From contig NZ_BLPF01000001.1 in assembly GCF_011764425.1 (NCBI RefSeq), positions 3,277,001-3,341,000 of the forward strand: DNA of 64,000 nt, given 5' to 3'. Position 1 is the first letter of the stretch. Each line of letters starts with the position of its first letter. Made by a program: the position numbers and the translations under genes. The notes under the pieces were generated by a model, which saw nothing but the letters and a program-made list of their open reading frames with translations, did not search any database and was not told where the DNA came from. Source of the stretch: Phytohabitans houttuyneae. GTDB lineage: Bacteria; Actinomycetota; Actinomycetes; Mycobacteriales; Micromonosporaceae. This document shows positions 1-8,288 of this stretch, one piece after another.

Positions 1-6
1 GGGTGG

Positions 7-1239
7 CTAGAGCGACCACTCCGGGCCGGCTGGGGTGTCGCGGACCTCGACGCCGGCGGCGGCGAGGCCCTCGCGGATCTGGTCGGACGTGGCGAAGTCG
101 CGGCCGGTGCGGGCCTTGGCGCGCAGGTCGAGCAGGAGCGCCACGTACGGGCCGAGCACCTCGCGCGGGTCACGGGCGCCGCGCTGGGCCAGCTCGCCGA
201 GGCGCACGACCATCGAGCGGAGGACGGCGCGGGCGTGCTCGCCCTCATCGGAGATGTTTGTGTCGGCCGCCCAGTCAACCATGACCTGCTCCAGGTCGAG
301 GATCGCTGCCACACAGCCGTCGGCGTCGCGCGCGGCAAGGGCGATGTCGAAGCGGGCCTCAAGCGCGTCCGCGGCGGCCTTGAGCGACGACTCGGGCGGC
401 GCCTCCGCCACCGTCTCGTCCAGGGGCGGACCGGCGGCCAGCGGGACCGCCGCGGCGCGGCCGGACGCCAGCGTCGCGATGCTGACCACCGAGCCGGCGG
501 GGTGTACGGCGCTCTGCCCGCCCCGGCGGACCGTGAAGCGGCCGTTGCCCAGCACGGACGCGGTGCCCGCGGCGAGGTCGAAGAGCACGGCGGTGTGCTC
601 GTCGACGCCGAGGATCCGCGTCTCGTCGGGCAGCTCGGCCTCCATCGCGGTCAGCCGCCCCTCGCCGAGGTAGCAGAAGCGGGTGTCGTGGTGGCCGCCC
701 TCGGCGTTGTCGTAGTGCGGGATGATCACGGCGGGGAAGCCCAGCAGCGGCGAGACCACGTCGAGCCCCGGCACCCAGTGCGGCTCGACGCCGGCCTTGT
801 AGATCTCGTACACCGGGATGGCGTGGCTGCCCAGCGTCAGCGCGGCGGCGCTGGCGAAGCAGACCACGCCGCCGTCGCGCAGCCGGCCCGCGATGAGGTC
901 GGGCACGGGGGTGTCGCGCCACTGGCGCAACGCGTACGTCGGGCTGCCGGGGCCGGCGAACACCCAGCCGGCCTCGCGCAGGGTGGTCAGTGCCCGCTCC
1001 CGCTCCAGCGTGTCGGTGGGTGGGCGGCGCCAGGAGAGCACCTCGATCTGCCGCCCCACGCTGGCCGCGAAGTAGCCGACCGCGCGCGCGGAGATGTCTT
1101 CGGCGTTGGACTGAAACCCGTACGGCGTGTCGAGCAGCACGGCCCGCCGCTCACCGACCCGCTCCAGGATCGCCCGGTGCGGCTTGACCATGGTGGGCGC
1201 GGTCTCCCCCGACCCCATGATCACGAGAAGGCCGCTCAT
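7..1239 (-). CDS. S51 peptidase-like protein fused to CysRS-type C-terminal domain
   Basis: A 410-residue, probably cytosolic protein in two parts. Residues 1-240 resemble the peptidase S51 (cyanophycinase-like) class I amidotransferase fold: N-terminal GSGETAP, a GPGSPTYALRQW turn, and FASAAALTLGS where the family carries its serine nucleophile. The usual GTSAGA elbow reads FASAAA, so activity is uncertain. After a low-complexity linker, residues about 290-410 look like the tail of cysteinyl-tRNA synthetase, ending GRDFATSDQIREGLAAAGV then DTPAGPEWSL. No aminoacylation domain is present, so it cannot charge tRNA alone. The ATG overlaps the upstream hydrolase stop (ATGA), which suggests coupled translation. 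The substrate is unknown; the domain calls are from motifs only. Confidence 0.8.
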   Translation of the reverse strand: MSGLLVIMGSGETAPTMVKPHRAILERVGERRAVLLDTPYGFQSNAEDISARAVGYFAASVGRQIEVLSWRRPPTDTLERERALTTLREAGWVFAGPGSPTYALRQWRDTPVPDLIAGRLRDGGVVCFASAAALTLGSHAIPVYEIYKAGVEPHWVPGLDVVSPLLGFPAVIIPHYDNAEGGHHDTRFCYLGEGRLTAMEAELPDETRILGVDEHTAVLFDLAAGTASVLGNGRFTVRRGGQSAVHPAGSVVSIATLASGRAAAVPLAAGPPLDETVAEAPPESSLKAAADALEARFDIALAARDADGCVAAILDLEQVMVDWAADTNISDEGEHARAVLRSMVVRLGELAQRGARDPREVLGPYVALLLDLRAKARTGRDFATSDQIREGLAAAGVEVRDTPAGPEWSL

Positions 1240-2066
1240 ACAAGCCTCAGCAGGTCGGCGGCCAGCTCGCGCGGATGCTGCGCGTGCAGATCGTGATCAC
1301 CTCCGGGGTACTCCCGGATGGTGGCGTCGGCCAGCATCCGCGCCGCGGCGTCGACCCGCGCGCGGGTCCGCGCCGCCCGCTCGCTGTCGGCGGGCACGGC
1401 CGGCACGAGCAGCACCGGCATGGCGAGCGCCGGGTAGAACCGCTGCGGCGGGTCGTCCCACATGTCGCGCACGATCTCCATGTGCCGCGCGATCGGCAGC
1501 CGCCGGGTCAGCGTGCCGTCGGGCGCCGCCCGCAGGTTGGCCACCGTCGCGTCGACCGCCGTCGCCGACCAGTCCGGGTGCGCGCGCCGCAGGAAGCCAC
1601 GCATCTGCTCGACCCGCAGCCCGTCGAGGTCGGGCGGGCGCAGCGCCGCCGCGCACGCCTCCCAGCTGTCAAACTGCGCGGGCAGGTCGATCCACCCGCC
1701 ATCCACCAGCGCGAGCGACTTGACCAGCGCGGGATGCTCGGCCGCGAGCCGGACCACGACGTTGCCACCCCACGACTGCCCCACCACGACGAGATCGCGC
1801 AGCTCCAGCGCGGTGGCGACGGACGCGAGGTCGGCGGCGGCGGTGGCCGCGTCGTATCCGCTGTCGGGCACGTCCGACTCGCCGTGCCCGCGCAGGTCGA
1901 CCGCGAACGACCCATGGCCGGCCTCCGCCAGCTCGCTGGCCACCTCGTCCCACAGCCGCGCGTTGGACGCGAGCCCGTGCACGAGGAGAAAGGACGGCTC
2001 GCGCACACCGTCACGGCGGCGCACGCTCAGATAAACGCCCTCACCAACCGCTACCCGCAGGTCCAC
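1236..2066 (-). CDS. alpha/beta hydrolase
   Basis: A 276-residue alpha/beta-hydrolase-fold enzyme. Visible are the oxyanion region LLVHGLASNARLW, the DLRGHGES turn, the nucleophile elbow GQSWGGN (Ser between Gly residues) and a late GGDHDLH with the likely catalytic His; the acid is probably the Asp near PVLLVPAVPAD. I chose GTG at 2066 (MDLRVAVGEG) because the fold begins just after it; the frame stays open upstream into galT, but that part is antisense-like arginine-rich translation. It lies 56 nt after galT and overlaps the S51 gene by ATGA, so it is probably the fourth gene of the galactoside operon. The substrate cannot be told; an esterase on sugar esters would fit but is a guess. Confidence 0.82.
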   Translation of the reverse strand: MDLRVAVGEGVYLSVRRRDGVREPSFLLVHGLASNARLWDEVASELAEAGHGSFAVDLRGHGESDVPDSGYDAATAAADLASVATALELRDLVVVGQSWGGNVVVRLAAEHPALVKSLALVDGGWIDLPAQFDSWEACAAALRPPDLDGLRVEQMRGFLRRAHPDWSATAVDATVANLRAAPDGTLTRRLPIARHMEIVRDMWDDPPQRFYPALAMPVLLVPAVPADSERAARTRARVDAAARMLADATIREYPGGDHDLHAQHPRELAADLLRLV

Positions 2067-2122
2067 GCACCTGAATCTAGGCCCCGGGTGGGACAAGATT
2101 CCAGCTTCACCCACAGACCACG

Positions 2123-3169
2123 CTAAATGGCGTCCCGGAGGTGTTGGGCGGCGTCTTCGGGGACGATGTCGTTGATGAAGACGCCCATGCCGGACTCGGA
2201 GCCGGCCAGGTACTTCAGTTTGTTCGCCGCCCGGCGGATGGTGAAGAGCTGCAGGTGCAGGTGGCTCTCCTCGCGGCCGCTGCGCACCGGGGCCTGGTGC
2301 CACGCCGAGATGTACGGCATCGGCATGTCGAACAGGCCGTCGAAGCGGCGCAGCACGTCCAGGTAGAGCGGGCCGAACGCCGCGCGCTCGGCGTCGTCCA
2401 GGGCGGGCAGGTCGGGCACCCGGCGGTGCGGGGCGATGTGCACCTCGAAGGGCCAGCGCGCGGCGACCGGTACGAACGCGGTCCAGTGCTCGTTGGCCGC
2501 CACCACGCGTACGCCGGCGGCGCGCTCGCTGGCCAGCAGCTCCGAGTAGACCGGACGGCCGCGGGACGCCGTGAGCATCGCGCGCGTGCGCGGGGTGACG
2601 AAGGGGTACGCGTAGATCTGCCCGTGCGGGTGGTGGAGGGTCACACCGATCTCCACGCCGCGGTTTTCGAAGCAGAACACCTGCTCCACGCCGTCCAGCG
2701 TGGACAGTGCCAGCGTGCGGTCGATCTGCGCCTCCAGCACGGTGCGCACGCGCGACGGCGGCAGCGTGGCGAACGAGGCGTCGTGGTCGGAGGTGAAGCA
2801 GACGACCTCGCAGCGGCCCTGCGCCGGGCGGGCCACGATCCCCTCGGGCAGCGACACCGGCCGCTCGCTGAAGGACGGAAACCTGTTTTCGAAGACCACC
2901 ACGTCGTAGTCGGACGCCGGGATCTCGGTCTGCCGCCCGTCCCGCGAGGGGCACAGCGGGCACTCGTCGGCCGGCGGCAGGAACGTGCGGGTCTGCCGGT
3001 GCGCCGCGATGGCCACCCACTCGTCGACCAGCGCGTCGTACCGCAGCTGGGACGCGGGTGGCGGCGGCGGGAGGTCGCGCTTGTCGACGGACTCCCGCAC
3101 GACGTCGTCGTGCTCCTCGTAGTAGATCAGCTCGCGGCCATCGGCCAGCGTGGTGGGCACCTTCCTCAC
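2123..3169 (-). CDS. galT: galactose-1-phosphate uridylyltransferase
   Basis: Leloir-pathway enzyme exchanging UMP between UDP-glucose and galactose-1-phosphate. The 348 residues show the HIT-type active site HHPHGQ (residues about 180-190), whose second His takes the uridylyl group. There is a Cys pair CPLC near the N-terminus, as in zinc-bearing GalT, a second HIAPHRR block and a C-terminal HLHLQLF. Start is GTG at 3169 (MRKVPTTLADG); it overlaps the DeoR gene stop as GTGA, so the two are translationally coupled. Sitting between sugar hydrolases and their regulator, it would handle the galactose they release. No galK or galE is in the window, so the pathway must be completed elsewhere. Confidence 0.95.
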   Translation of the reverse strand: MRKVPTTLADGRELIYYEEHDDVVRESVDKRDLPPPPPASQLRYDALVDEWVAIAAHRQTRTFLPPADECPLCPSRDGRQTEIPASDYDVVVFENRFPSFSERPVSLPEGIVARPAQGRCEVVCFTSDHDASFATLPPSRVRTVLEAQIDRTLALSTLDGVEQVFCFENRGVEIGVTLHHPHGQIYAYPFVTPRTRAMLTASRGRPVYSELLASERAAGVRVVAANEHWTAFVPVAARWPFEVHIAPHRRVPDLPALDDAERAAFGPLYLDVLRRFDGLFDMPMPYISAWHQAPVRSGREESHLHLQLFTIRRAANKLKYLAGSESGMGVFINDIVPEDAAQHLRDAI

Positions 3170-3936
3170 GGGACGATCACCAACTCCTCGACGTGCTCGG
3201 ACAGGGTGGCCCGGGCGGGTGTGGAAAGGCCCGCGTCGCTCACGACGACGTGGGCCTCGGACAGCTCGGCGATGGAGGAGATGCCGACCGTGCCCCACTT
3301 GGTGTGGTCGGCCAGCACGACGAGGCGTTCGGCGGCGGCGACCAGGGCCCGGTTGGTGTCCGCCTCCATCAGGTTGGGCGTGGTGAAGCCGGCGCGCTCG
3401 CTCATCCCGTGTACGCCGAGGAACAGCACGTCAAGGTGGAGCGAGCGGATCGCGGTGAGCGCCACGGGCCCGACGAGCGCGTCGGAGGGTGTACGCATCC
3501 CGCCGGTCAGCACCACCGTCTGGTCGGGGCGGCCGGCGCGGTAGAAGACGTCGGCGACCGGGATCGAGTTGGTCACGACGGTCAGCTCGGGCACGTCGAC
3601 GAGGCGCTGGGCAAGCTCCGCGGTGGTGGTACCCGCGGAAAGGGCGACCGCGGTCCCGGGAGTGACCAGCCCCGCCGCCCGCGCCGCGATGGCGGCCTTT
3701 TCCGCCCGCTGGCGGATGGACTTGGCCTCGAAGCCGGGCTCGTCGGTGGAGCCGGGGCGCACGGAGGTGGCGCCGCCGTGCACCTTGGCCAGCAGCCCCC
3801 GGTCGGCTAGCGCCTCCAGGTCGCGGCGGATCGTCATGTCGGACACGCCGAACTCGGCGGCGAGGTCGGTCACCCGCACCCCACCGGAGGCCCGGACCCG
3901 GTCCAGGATCGCGGACTGGCGCTGCGGTGCGAGCAT
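3166..3936 (-). CDS. DeoR/GlpR-family sugar regulator
   Basis: A 256-residue transcription factor. The N-terminus is a DeoR winged helix (RQSAILDRVRASGGVRVTDL, then VSDMTIRRDLEALADRG), followed by the family's KVHGGA linker. The C-terminal sensor domain has the isomerase-like pattern (VALSAGTTTAELAQ, TNSIPVAD, FLGVHG, ADHTKWG) that senses phosphorylated sugars. The ATG overlaps the stop of the beta-galactosidase gene (ATGA), and its own stop overlaps galT. It therefore probably represses its own operon and the divergent alpha-galactosidase, using the direct repeat at 5930-5946; the inducer is inferred to be a galactose phosphate. Confidence 0.93.
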   Translation of the reverse strand: MLAPQRQSAILDRVRASGGVRVTDLAAEFGVSDMTIRRDLEALADRGLLAKVHGGATSVRPGSTDEPGFEAKSIRQRAEKAAIAARAAGLVTPGTAVALSAGTTTAELAQRLVDVPELTVVTNSIPVADVFYRAGRPDQTVVLTGGMRTPSDALVGPVALTAIRSLHLDVLFLGVHGMSERAGFTTPNLMEADTNRALVAAAERLVVLADHTKWGTVGISSIAELSEAHVVVSDAGLSTPARATLSEHVEELVIVP

Positions 3937-5900
3937 CAGGCCTCCCGCAGGACGGCGACGCCGCCGGCGTCGAGCTGCCCGGTCCAGGCCGCGCCGGTCA
4001 GCAGATCGACACCCGCGGCCTCGACCCCGGCGGGCGTTTCGGCGTGGTTCATCAGGAAGAGGTACGTGCGGCCGTCCGCGTGCCGCCGGCGGACCGCCTC
4101 GACGCCCGCCGGCACCGGGTGGGTGGGCGCGACGCCGGCCGTCTCCGCCACGGCGCCGAGCCAGCGGGCCAGGTCGGGGTCGGCCAAGCGGGTGCTCGTG
4201 TACCAGGCGGTGCCGTGCCGGGTGAGCGCCGCTCCGCCGGCGAGCGGACCGTCCGCATAGGACGCGAGCACCTCGGCGCCCGCACTGTGCAGCGCCTCGG
4301 TCCACACGGTGCCGGTCGACCCGTCGTCCAGCGGCACCGGCTCGCTCGTCGGGTAGAACTCCTCGACCCGCACGCCGAGCAGCCCGGCGAGCGCACCCGG
4401 CAGCGGCGCGGGATGGACGTGGTCGTGCTCGTCGACAAGCCCGCTGTACGGTCCCACCGCCAGCGTTCCGCCGCCTTCCACATAGGAGCGCAGGTTGTCC
4501 GCCGCCGCGGTGGTGAGCAGATATAGGGCGGGCGCGAGCACCAGCCGGTACCCGGAAAGGTCGGCGCCGGGGTGGGCGAGGTCGGCGGTGACGCCGGCCC
4601 GCCACAACGTCGCGTGCCACCGCATGATCTCGGTGAACGCGGCCATGTCGACGCTCGGCTGGTTGCGCGCCTCCTGCGCCCACGCGCTCGGGTAGTCAAG
4701 CAGCACGGCCACGTCGGCGACGGTGCGCGAACCCTCCACTTCGGACACATCCCGCAGGATGCCGCCGAGGCGCACCACCTCGCGCCACACCTTCGAGTCG
4801 GTACCGGCGTGCGGCAGCATCGCCGAGTGCCACTTTTCGGAGCCGGCGCGGCTGGCCCGCCACTGGAAGAACATCGCGCCCTCGGAGCCGCGCGCCACGT
4901 TGCCGAGGCTCTCCCGGATGAGCTGGCCCGGCCGCTTGGCGAAGTTGCGCGGCTGCCAGTTGACCGCGCTGGTGGAGTGCTCCATCAGCAGCCACGGCGC
5001 GCCGCCGCCGAGCGAGCGGCTCAGGTCCGCCGCGTACGCCGACTGGGCCGGCGCCTCCCGCGGGTCGTCACCGACCAGGTAGTGGTCGTTGGAGACGAGC
5101 CGGTCGGTGCCGGTCATCTCCCGCCCCCAGGCCCAGTAGTCGAGGTCGAAGCAGGCGGCGGTCATGAGGTTGGTGGTGACGGGCACGCCGGGCGAGAGCT
5201 TGTGCAGCAGGTCGCGCTCCGCGGTGAAGTTGGTCAGGTGCTCGTCCGAGCTGAACCGCTTGAAGTCGAGCACCTGTCCCGGGTTGGACGAGGTGACCGT
5301 CGCGCGGGGCGGCTGCACCTGCGCCCAGTCCGTGTACGTCTGTGACCAGAACGCGGTGCCCCACGCCTCGTTGAGCGCGTCCAGGTCGTCGCCGTACCGC
5401 CCGCGCAGCCAGTCGCGGAACGCGCCCGCGGACACGTCGCAGTAGCAGTGCGCATTGTGGCACCCGTACTCGTTGTGGACGTGCCACATCGCCAGCGCGG
5501 GGTGGTCGTGGTAGCGGCGGGCGAGCTGCTCGGCCAGGCGCGCCGCGGCCTGGCGGTAGCGCGGCGAGCTGGGGCAGAAGGCCTGGCGGCTGCCGTACGT
5601 CAGGCGGCGCCCGCCGGCGTCGACCGGGAGGATCTCCGGGTACGCGTGGGAGAACCAGGCCGGCGGCGACGCGGTGGCGGTGGCGAGGTCGACGCGGATG
5701 CCGCCGGCGTGCAGGCCGTCGAGGATGCGGTCGAGGCGGTCGAACGCGTACTCTCCCTCGGCCGGCTCCAGCCACGCCCAGGCGAAGACGCCGACGGTGG
5801 CGAGGTTGACCCCCGCCTCGCGCATGAGCCGCACGTCCTCGGGCCACACGCTCTCCGGCCACTGCTCGGGGTTGTAGTCACCGCCGTACCACAGCACCAC
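3936..5900 (-). CDS. GH42 beta-galactosidase
   Basis: A 654-residue glycoside hydrolase of family 42, near the family's usual length, with no signal peptide, so cytoplasmic. Family marks include LWYGGDYNPEQWPE at the start, GVFAWAWLEP, and WHVHNEYGCH with the acid/base Glu. LLMEHSTSAVNWQPRN carries the nucleophile Glu, and a Cys cluster (CHNAHCYC) is like the zinc site of many GH42 enzymes. GTG at 5900 is chosen over upstream in-frame starts because GTGGAGG sits 6 nt before it. First gene of the operon with the DeoR regulator and galT; it would split galactosides for the Leloir pathway. Confidence 0.93.
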   Translation of the reverse strand: MVLWYGGDYNPEQWPESVWPEDVRLMREAGVNLATVGVFAWAWLEPAEGEYAFDRLDRILDGLHAGGIRVDLATATASPPAWFSHAYPEILPVDAGGRRLTYGSRQAFCPSSPRYRQAAARLAEQLARRYHDHPALAMWHVHNEYGCHNAHCYCDVSAGAFRDWLRGRYGDDLDALNEAWGTAFWSQTYTDWAQVQPPRATVTSSNPGQVLDFKRFSSDEHLTNFTAERDLLHKLSPGVPVTTNLMTAACFDLDYWAWGREMTGTDRLVSNDHYLVGDDPREAPAQSAYAADLSRSLGGGAPWLLMEHSTSAVNWQPRNFAKRPGQLIRESLGNVARGSEGAMFFQWRASRAGSEKWHSAMLPHAGTDSKVWREVVRLGGILRDVSEVEGSRTVADVAVLLDYPSAWAQEARNQPSVDMAAFTEIMRWHATLWRAGVTADLAHPGADLSGYRLVLAPALYLLTTAAADNLRSYVEGGGTLAVGPYSGLVDEHDHVHPAPLPGALAGLLGVRVEEFYPTSEPVPLDDGSTGTVWTEALHSAGAEVLASYADGPLAGGAALTRHGTAWYTSTRLADPDLARWLGAVAETAGVAPTHPVPAGVEAVRRRHADGRTYLFLMNHAETPAGVEAAGVDLLTGAAWTGQLDAGGVAVLREA

Positions 5901-5929
5901 GTCCGGCCTCCACCGCTTCCGCACGGAAC

Positions 5930-5946
5930 TGAACAGAATTGAACAG
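5930..5946. promoter_or_regulatory. direct-repeat operator candidate between the two galactosidase genes
   Basis: Two identical TGAACAG heptamers (5930-5936 and 5940-5946) are spaced exactly 10 bp start to start, one helical turn, in the gap between the GH42 gene and the GH36 gene. DeoR-family proteins often bind direct repeats containing TGTTC-like cores, which is how this reads on the other strand. A near-palindromic CACACTGTGTG follows at 5959-5969. Binding by the operon's DeoR protein is inferred. Confidence 0.5.
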
Positions 5947-5975
5947 TACCGCACGCCCACACTGTGTGACATCCT

Positions 5976-7313
5976 GTGCCCGTGCTCTTCGAGATCCTCG
6001 ATGAGGTCCGAGTCGACGCGGGGACGGCCCGGGTCTACGAGGAGGGGTGGCAATCCTGGTCACCTACCTCCTGGTACCCCGTTGACGCGCCGCCACCCCG
6101 CCCGGCGACCGATTGGCGGCGGCGGGGCAACTACCGGCCGGAGATCGCCGCGCCGGTGGACGGCTTCCAAGGCGAAGGGCTGCTGGCGATCGACCCCGGC
6201 GACGGCGGCCCCCTGCGCGTGTACGCCGCGCCCGACCCGCTGACCGTCCCGTCGATCCGGGCCGCGCTCGTCGACGGCCACGTCGTGGTCTCGGCAAACG
6301 GCCAGGTCACCGCGCACACCGGCGTGCCGCTCGGCGACTGGGCGACCGGCTTCGCGCGTACCTCCGGCGCCGACCTGCCGCGCGTGGCGCCGACGGCGTG
6401 GTGCTCCTGGTACCACTACTTCGACCAGGTCACAGAAACGGACATCGAGGAGAACATCGCCGCGATCAACGAGCGCGACCTGCCGGTCGACGTGGTCCAG
6501 GTGGACGGCGGCTGGCAGGCGGCCGTGGGCGACTGGCTCCACCTCTCCGACCGGTTCGCCTCGCTCGACGGGGTGGCCGGGCGGATCCGCGACGCCGGAC
6601 TGCGCGCCGGGATCTGGGTGGCGCCGTTCTGGGTCGAGGAGGGCAGCTGGCTGGCCCGCGAGCACCCGGAGTGGCTGATCGCCGGCCCCGACGGCCTCCC
6701 GGTCTCGGCCGGCCAGCACTGGGGCGCCCCGTCGTACGGGCTGGACACCACCAACCCGGCCGCCGCCGACCACCTGCGCGAGGTCTTCGACTGGCTCGCC
6801 AACCTCGGCTTCGACTACTTCAAAATCGACTTCGTGTACGCGGCCGCGCTGTCCGGCTCGCGCCACACTGGCGTGGAGCCCCTGGCCGCGTACCGGAGCG
6901 GGGTCGCCCTCGTCCGCGAGGTCATCGGCCCGGACGCGTACCTGCTGGGGTGCGGCGCCCCGATCCTGCCCAGCGTCGGCCTCTACGACGCGATGCGCGT
7001 GTCGGCGGACACCGCCCCGGCGTACGAGCCCGCGGACGGCGACCTTTCCCAGCCCTCGCAGCGCGCCGCCACCCTCTCCACCGCCGGGCGCGCCTGGCAG
7101 CACGGCCGCTTCTGGGTGAACGACCCGGACTGCCTGATCGTCCGCCCGGAGGTCGAGCGCCGCGAGGAGTGGGCAGCGACCGTCGAGCGGTACGGCGGCC
7201 TGCGCGTCAGCTCCGACCGGATCGCCGCCCTGGACGACTGGGGCCTCGAGACCACCCGCCGCCTGCTCAGCGACCCGCCCCCACCCACGCCGTTCAACCA
7301 GGAGCATTTCTGA
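5976..7313 (+). CDS. GH36-type alpha-galactosidase
   Basis: A 445-residue cytoplasmic glycoside hydrolase of the GH36/melibiase group. Residues about 130-330 hold the barrel signatures CSWYHYFDQVTE, VVQVDGGWQ, AGIWVAPFW and FDYFKIDF, where the Asp of KID is the expected nucleophile; RVSADTAP offers the acid/base Asp. It is shorter than large GH36 enzymes (about 700 residues) because most of the N-terminal beta-sandwich is missing. Start is GTG at 5976; another GTG two codons later is possible. It diverges from the beta-galactosidase operon over about 75 bp and probably shares its control. Expected product: galactose from raffinose-type sugars, fed to GalT. Confidence 0.9.
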   Translation: MPVLFEILDEVRVDAGTARVYEEGWQSWSPTSWYPVDAPPPRPATDWRRRGNYRPEIAAPVDGFQGEGLLAIDPGDGGPLRVYAAPDPLTVPSIRAALVDGHVVVSANGQVTAHTGVPLGDWATGFARTSGADLPRVAPTAWCSWYHYFDQVTETDIEENIAAINERDLPVDVVQVDGGWQAAVGDWLHLSDRFASLDGVAGRIRDAGLRAGIWVAPFWVEEGSWLAREHPEWLIAGPDGLPVSAGQHWGAPSYGLDTTNPAAADHLREVFDWLANLGFDYFKIDFVYAAALSGSRHTGVEPLAAYRSGVALVREVIGPDAYLLGCGAPILPSVGLYDAMRVSADTAPAYEPADGDLSQPSQRAATLSTAGRAWQHGRFWVNDPDCLIVRPEVERREEWAATVERYGGLRVSSDRIAALDDWGLETTRRLLSDPPPPTPFNQEHF

Positions 7314-7429
7314 GGGACTGCGAGACAGCGTTCCACGCCGTGGCGGGCGATGAGCCCGTTGCGCTCGTCTGGCATCGTCGAATCGACGGGCTTGCCGTTC
7401 TCCTTTCAGAGTACCGTGAGGTGAGCGTC

Positions 7430-8119
7430 ATGAATGGCTCTCGGTTCCTTCGCCCTCAGCAGCGCTGGAGCACGGCCTCGATCGTCACCTCGTGCGTGCT
7501 TGGCACCCTGATACTCCTAGCCGTACTCACGCTGCCCGCGTGGGTTGGATCCGCCTCGAGGCTTGCTCCGAATCAGGATCGGATCTTTGCCGCTGCCTCA
7601 GCGATGATCTCGGCACTCGCCCTGGGCGGCGTGGTCATTTCCTTGACGCTCCAACGACGCCAGGTCCAGGTCTCCCAGATCGTCGCCGCGCGAGAACGGC
7701 ACTTCGAGCTTGTCATGCTCGCCTTCGAGGATCCGCAGCTGGTCTTTGAGCAGTCGCCTCTGCTCATGACCGACGGCAACCGGAAGATCTGGATGCATTC
7801 GAATCTTTGGATGACACAGTGGAGCCTTCTGTGGCAGCTGCGGCAGATCGACGAGCCAAAGCTCAAGCGACTCGCGTTTACTCTCTTTCAGGACCCAACT
7901 CGTCTGACCTGGTGGCAGACCACGGGCACCACGTGGTCCGATGATCGATCGAGACGCGGCCGCGAGTTCTTCCGGATCGTAACGGCTGCCCACGAGGACG
8001 CACGGGCAATGACAGTTCGGGGTGGGCCGTCTTCCACCCACCCCGAACCGCCTACAGCAGGTGCACCCGTTGCTCGTTGCCGTCACGATCCCTCAGGATC
8101 AACTGACAGCCATCACTGA
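7430..8119 (+). CDS. DUF6082-like membrane protein
   Basis: A 229-residue protein with two N-terminal membrane segments (residues about 20-42, VTSCVLGTLILLAVLTLPAW; and about 57-78, ASAMISALALGGVVISLTL). A soluble part follows, with HFELVMLAFEDPQLVF, NLWMTQWSLLWQL and a late RRGREFFRIVTAAHEDA. This order matches actinomycete proteins grouped as DUF6082, whose function is unknown. ATG at 7430 has GAGGTGA before it. The last 68 bp overlap the 3' end of the convergent ribbon-helix-helix gene, and its C-terminal tail is compositionally odd, so the tail may be recently altered. Third codon positions are less G/C-biased than in the neighbours, in keeping with acquired DNA. Confidence 0.75.
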   Translation: MNGSRFLRPQQRWSTASIVTSCVLGTLILLAVLTLPAWVGSASRLAPNQDRIFAAASAMISALALGGVVISLTLQRRQVQVSQIVAARERHFELVMLAFEDPQLVFEQSPLLMTDGNRKIWMHSNLWMTQWSLLWQLRQIDEPKLKRLAFTLFQDPTRLTWWQTTGTTWSDDRSRRGREFFRIVTAAHEDARAMTVRGGPSSTHPEPPTAGAPVARCRHDPSGSTDSHH

Positions 8120-8288
8120 GCTGATCTTCGAAGAAGGCGTACGCGATTATCGCGCGGTTGATTGCTTCCGTCTTCGTGGAGGCGCTTCCTGTCACCAAGC
8201 CCTCCAAAGCAGCCGACGCCTTCTTTAGCAGCGCGACGTTAACCCGCTCTGTTCCATTTCCAGGGCCACTGCTCTCGGTTGCTGTCAT
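8052..8288 (-). CDS. ribbon-helix-helix DNA-binding protein
   Basis: A 78-residue small protein. The start ERVNVALLKKASAALEGLV, then STKTEAINRAIIAYAFFE, fits a ribbon-helix-helix fold: one beta strand then two helices, as in CopG/Arc-type proteins. A short tail (LILRDRDGNEQRVHLL) resembles actinomycete relatives that carry a beta hairpin after the fold. ATG at 8288 follows AAGG; the frame is open further upstream but those 34 codons look non-coding. No toxin gene is next to it, so an antitoxin role is not supported. Its 3' end overlaps the DUF6082 gene tail-to-tail. Confidence 0.7.
   Translation of the reverse strand: MTATESSGPGNGTERVNVALLKKASAALEGLVTGSASTKTEAINRAIIAYAFFEDQLSDGCQLILRDRDGNEQRVHLL

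Noticed and set aside
6113-8119. One 668-codon plus-strand protein spanning the alpha-galactosidase and the DUF6082 gene
   Set aside because: The first 430 codons are an out-of-frame reading of the GH36 gene; real coding in this frame begins at 7430.
8052-8288. Antitoxin of a toxin-antitoxin pair
   Set aside because: The ribbon-helix-helix protein has no small toxin gene beside it; the convergent neighbour is a membrane protein.
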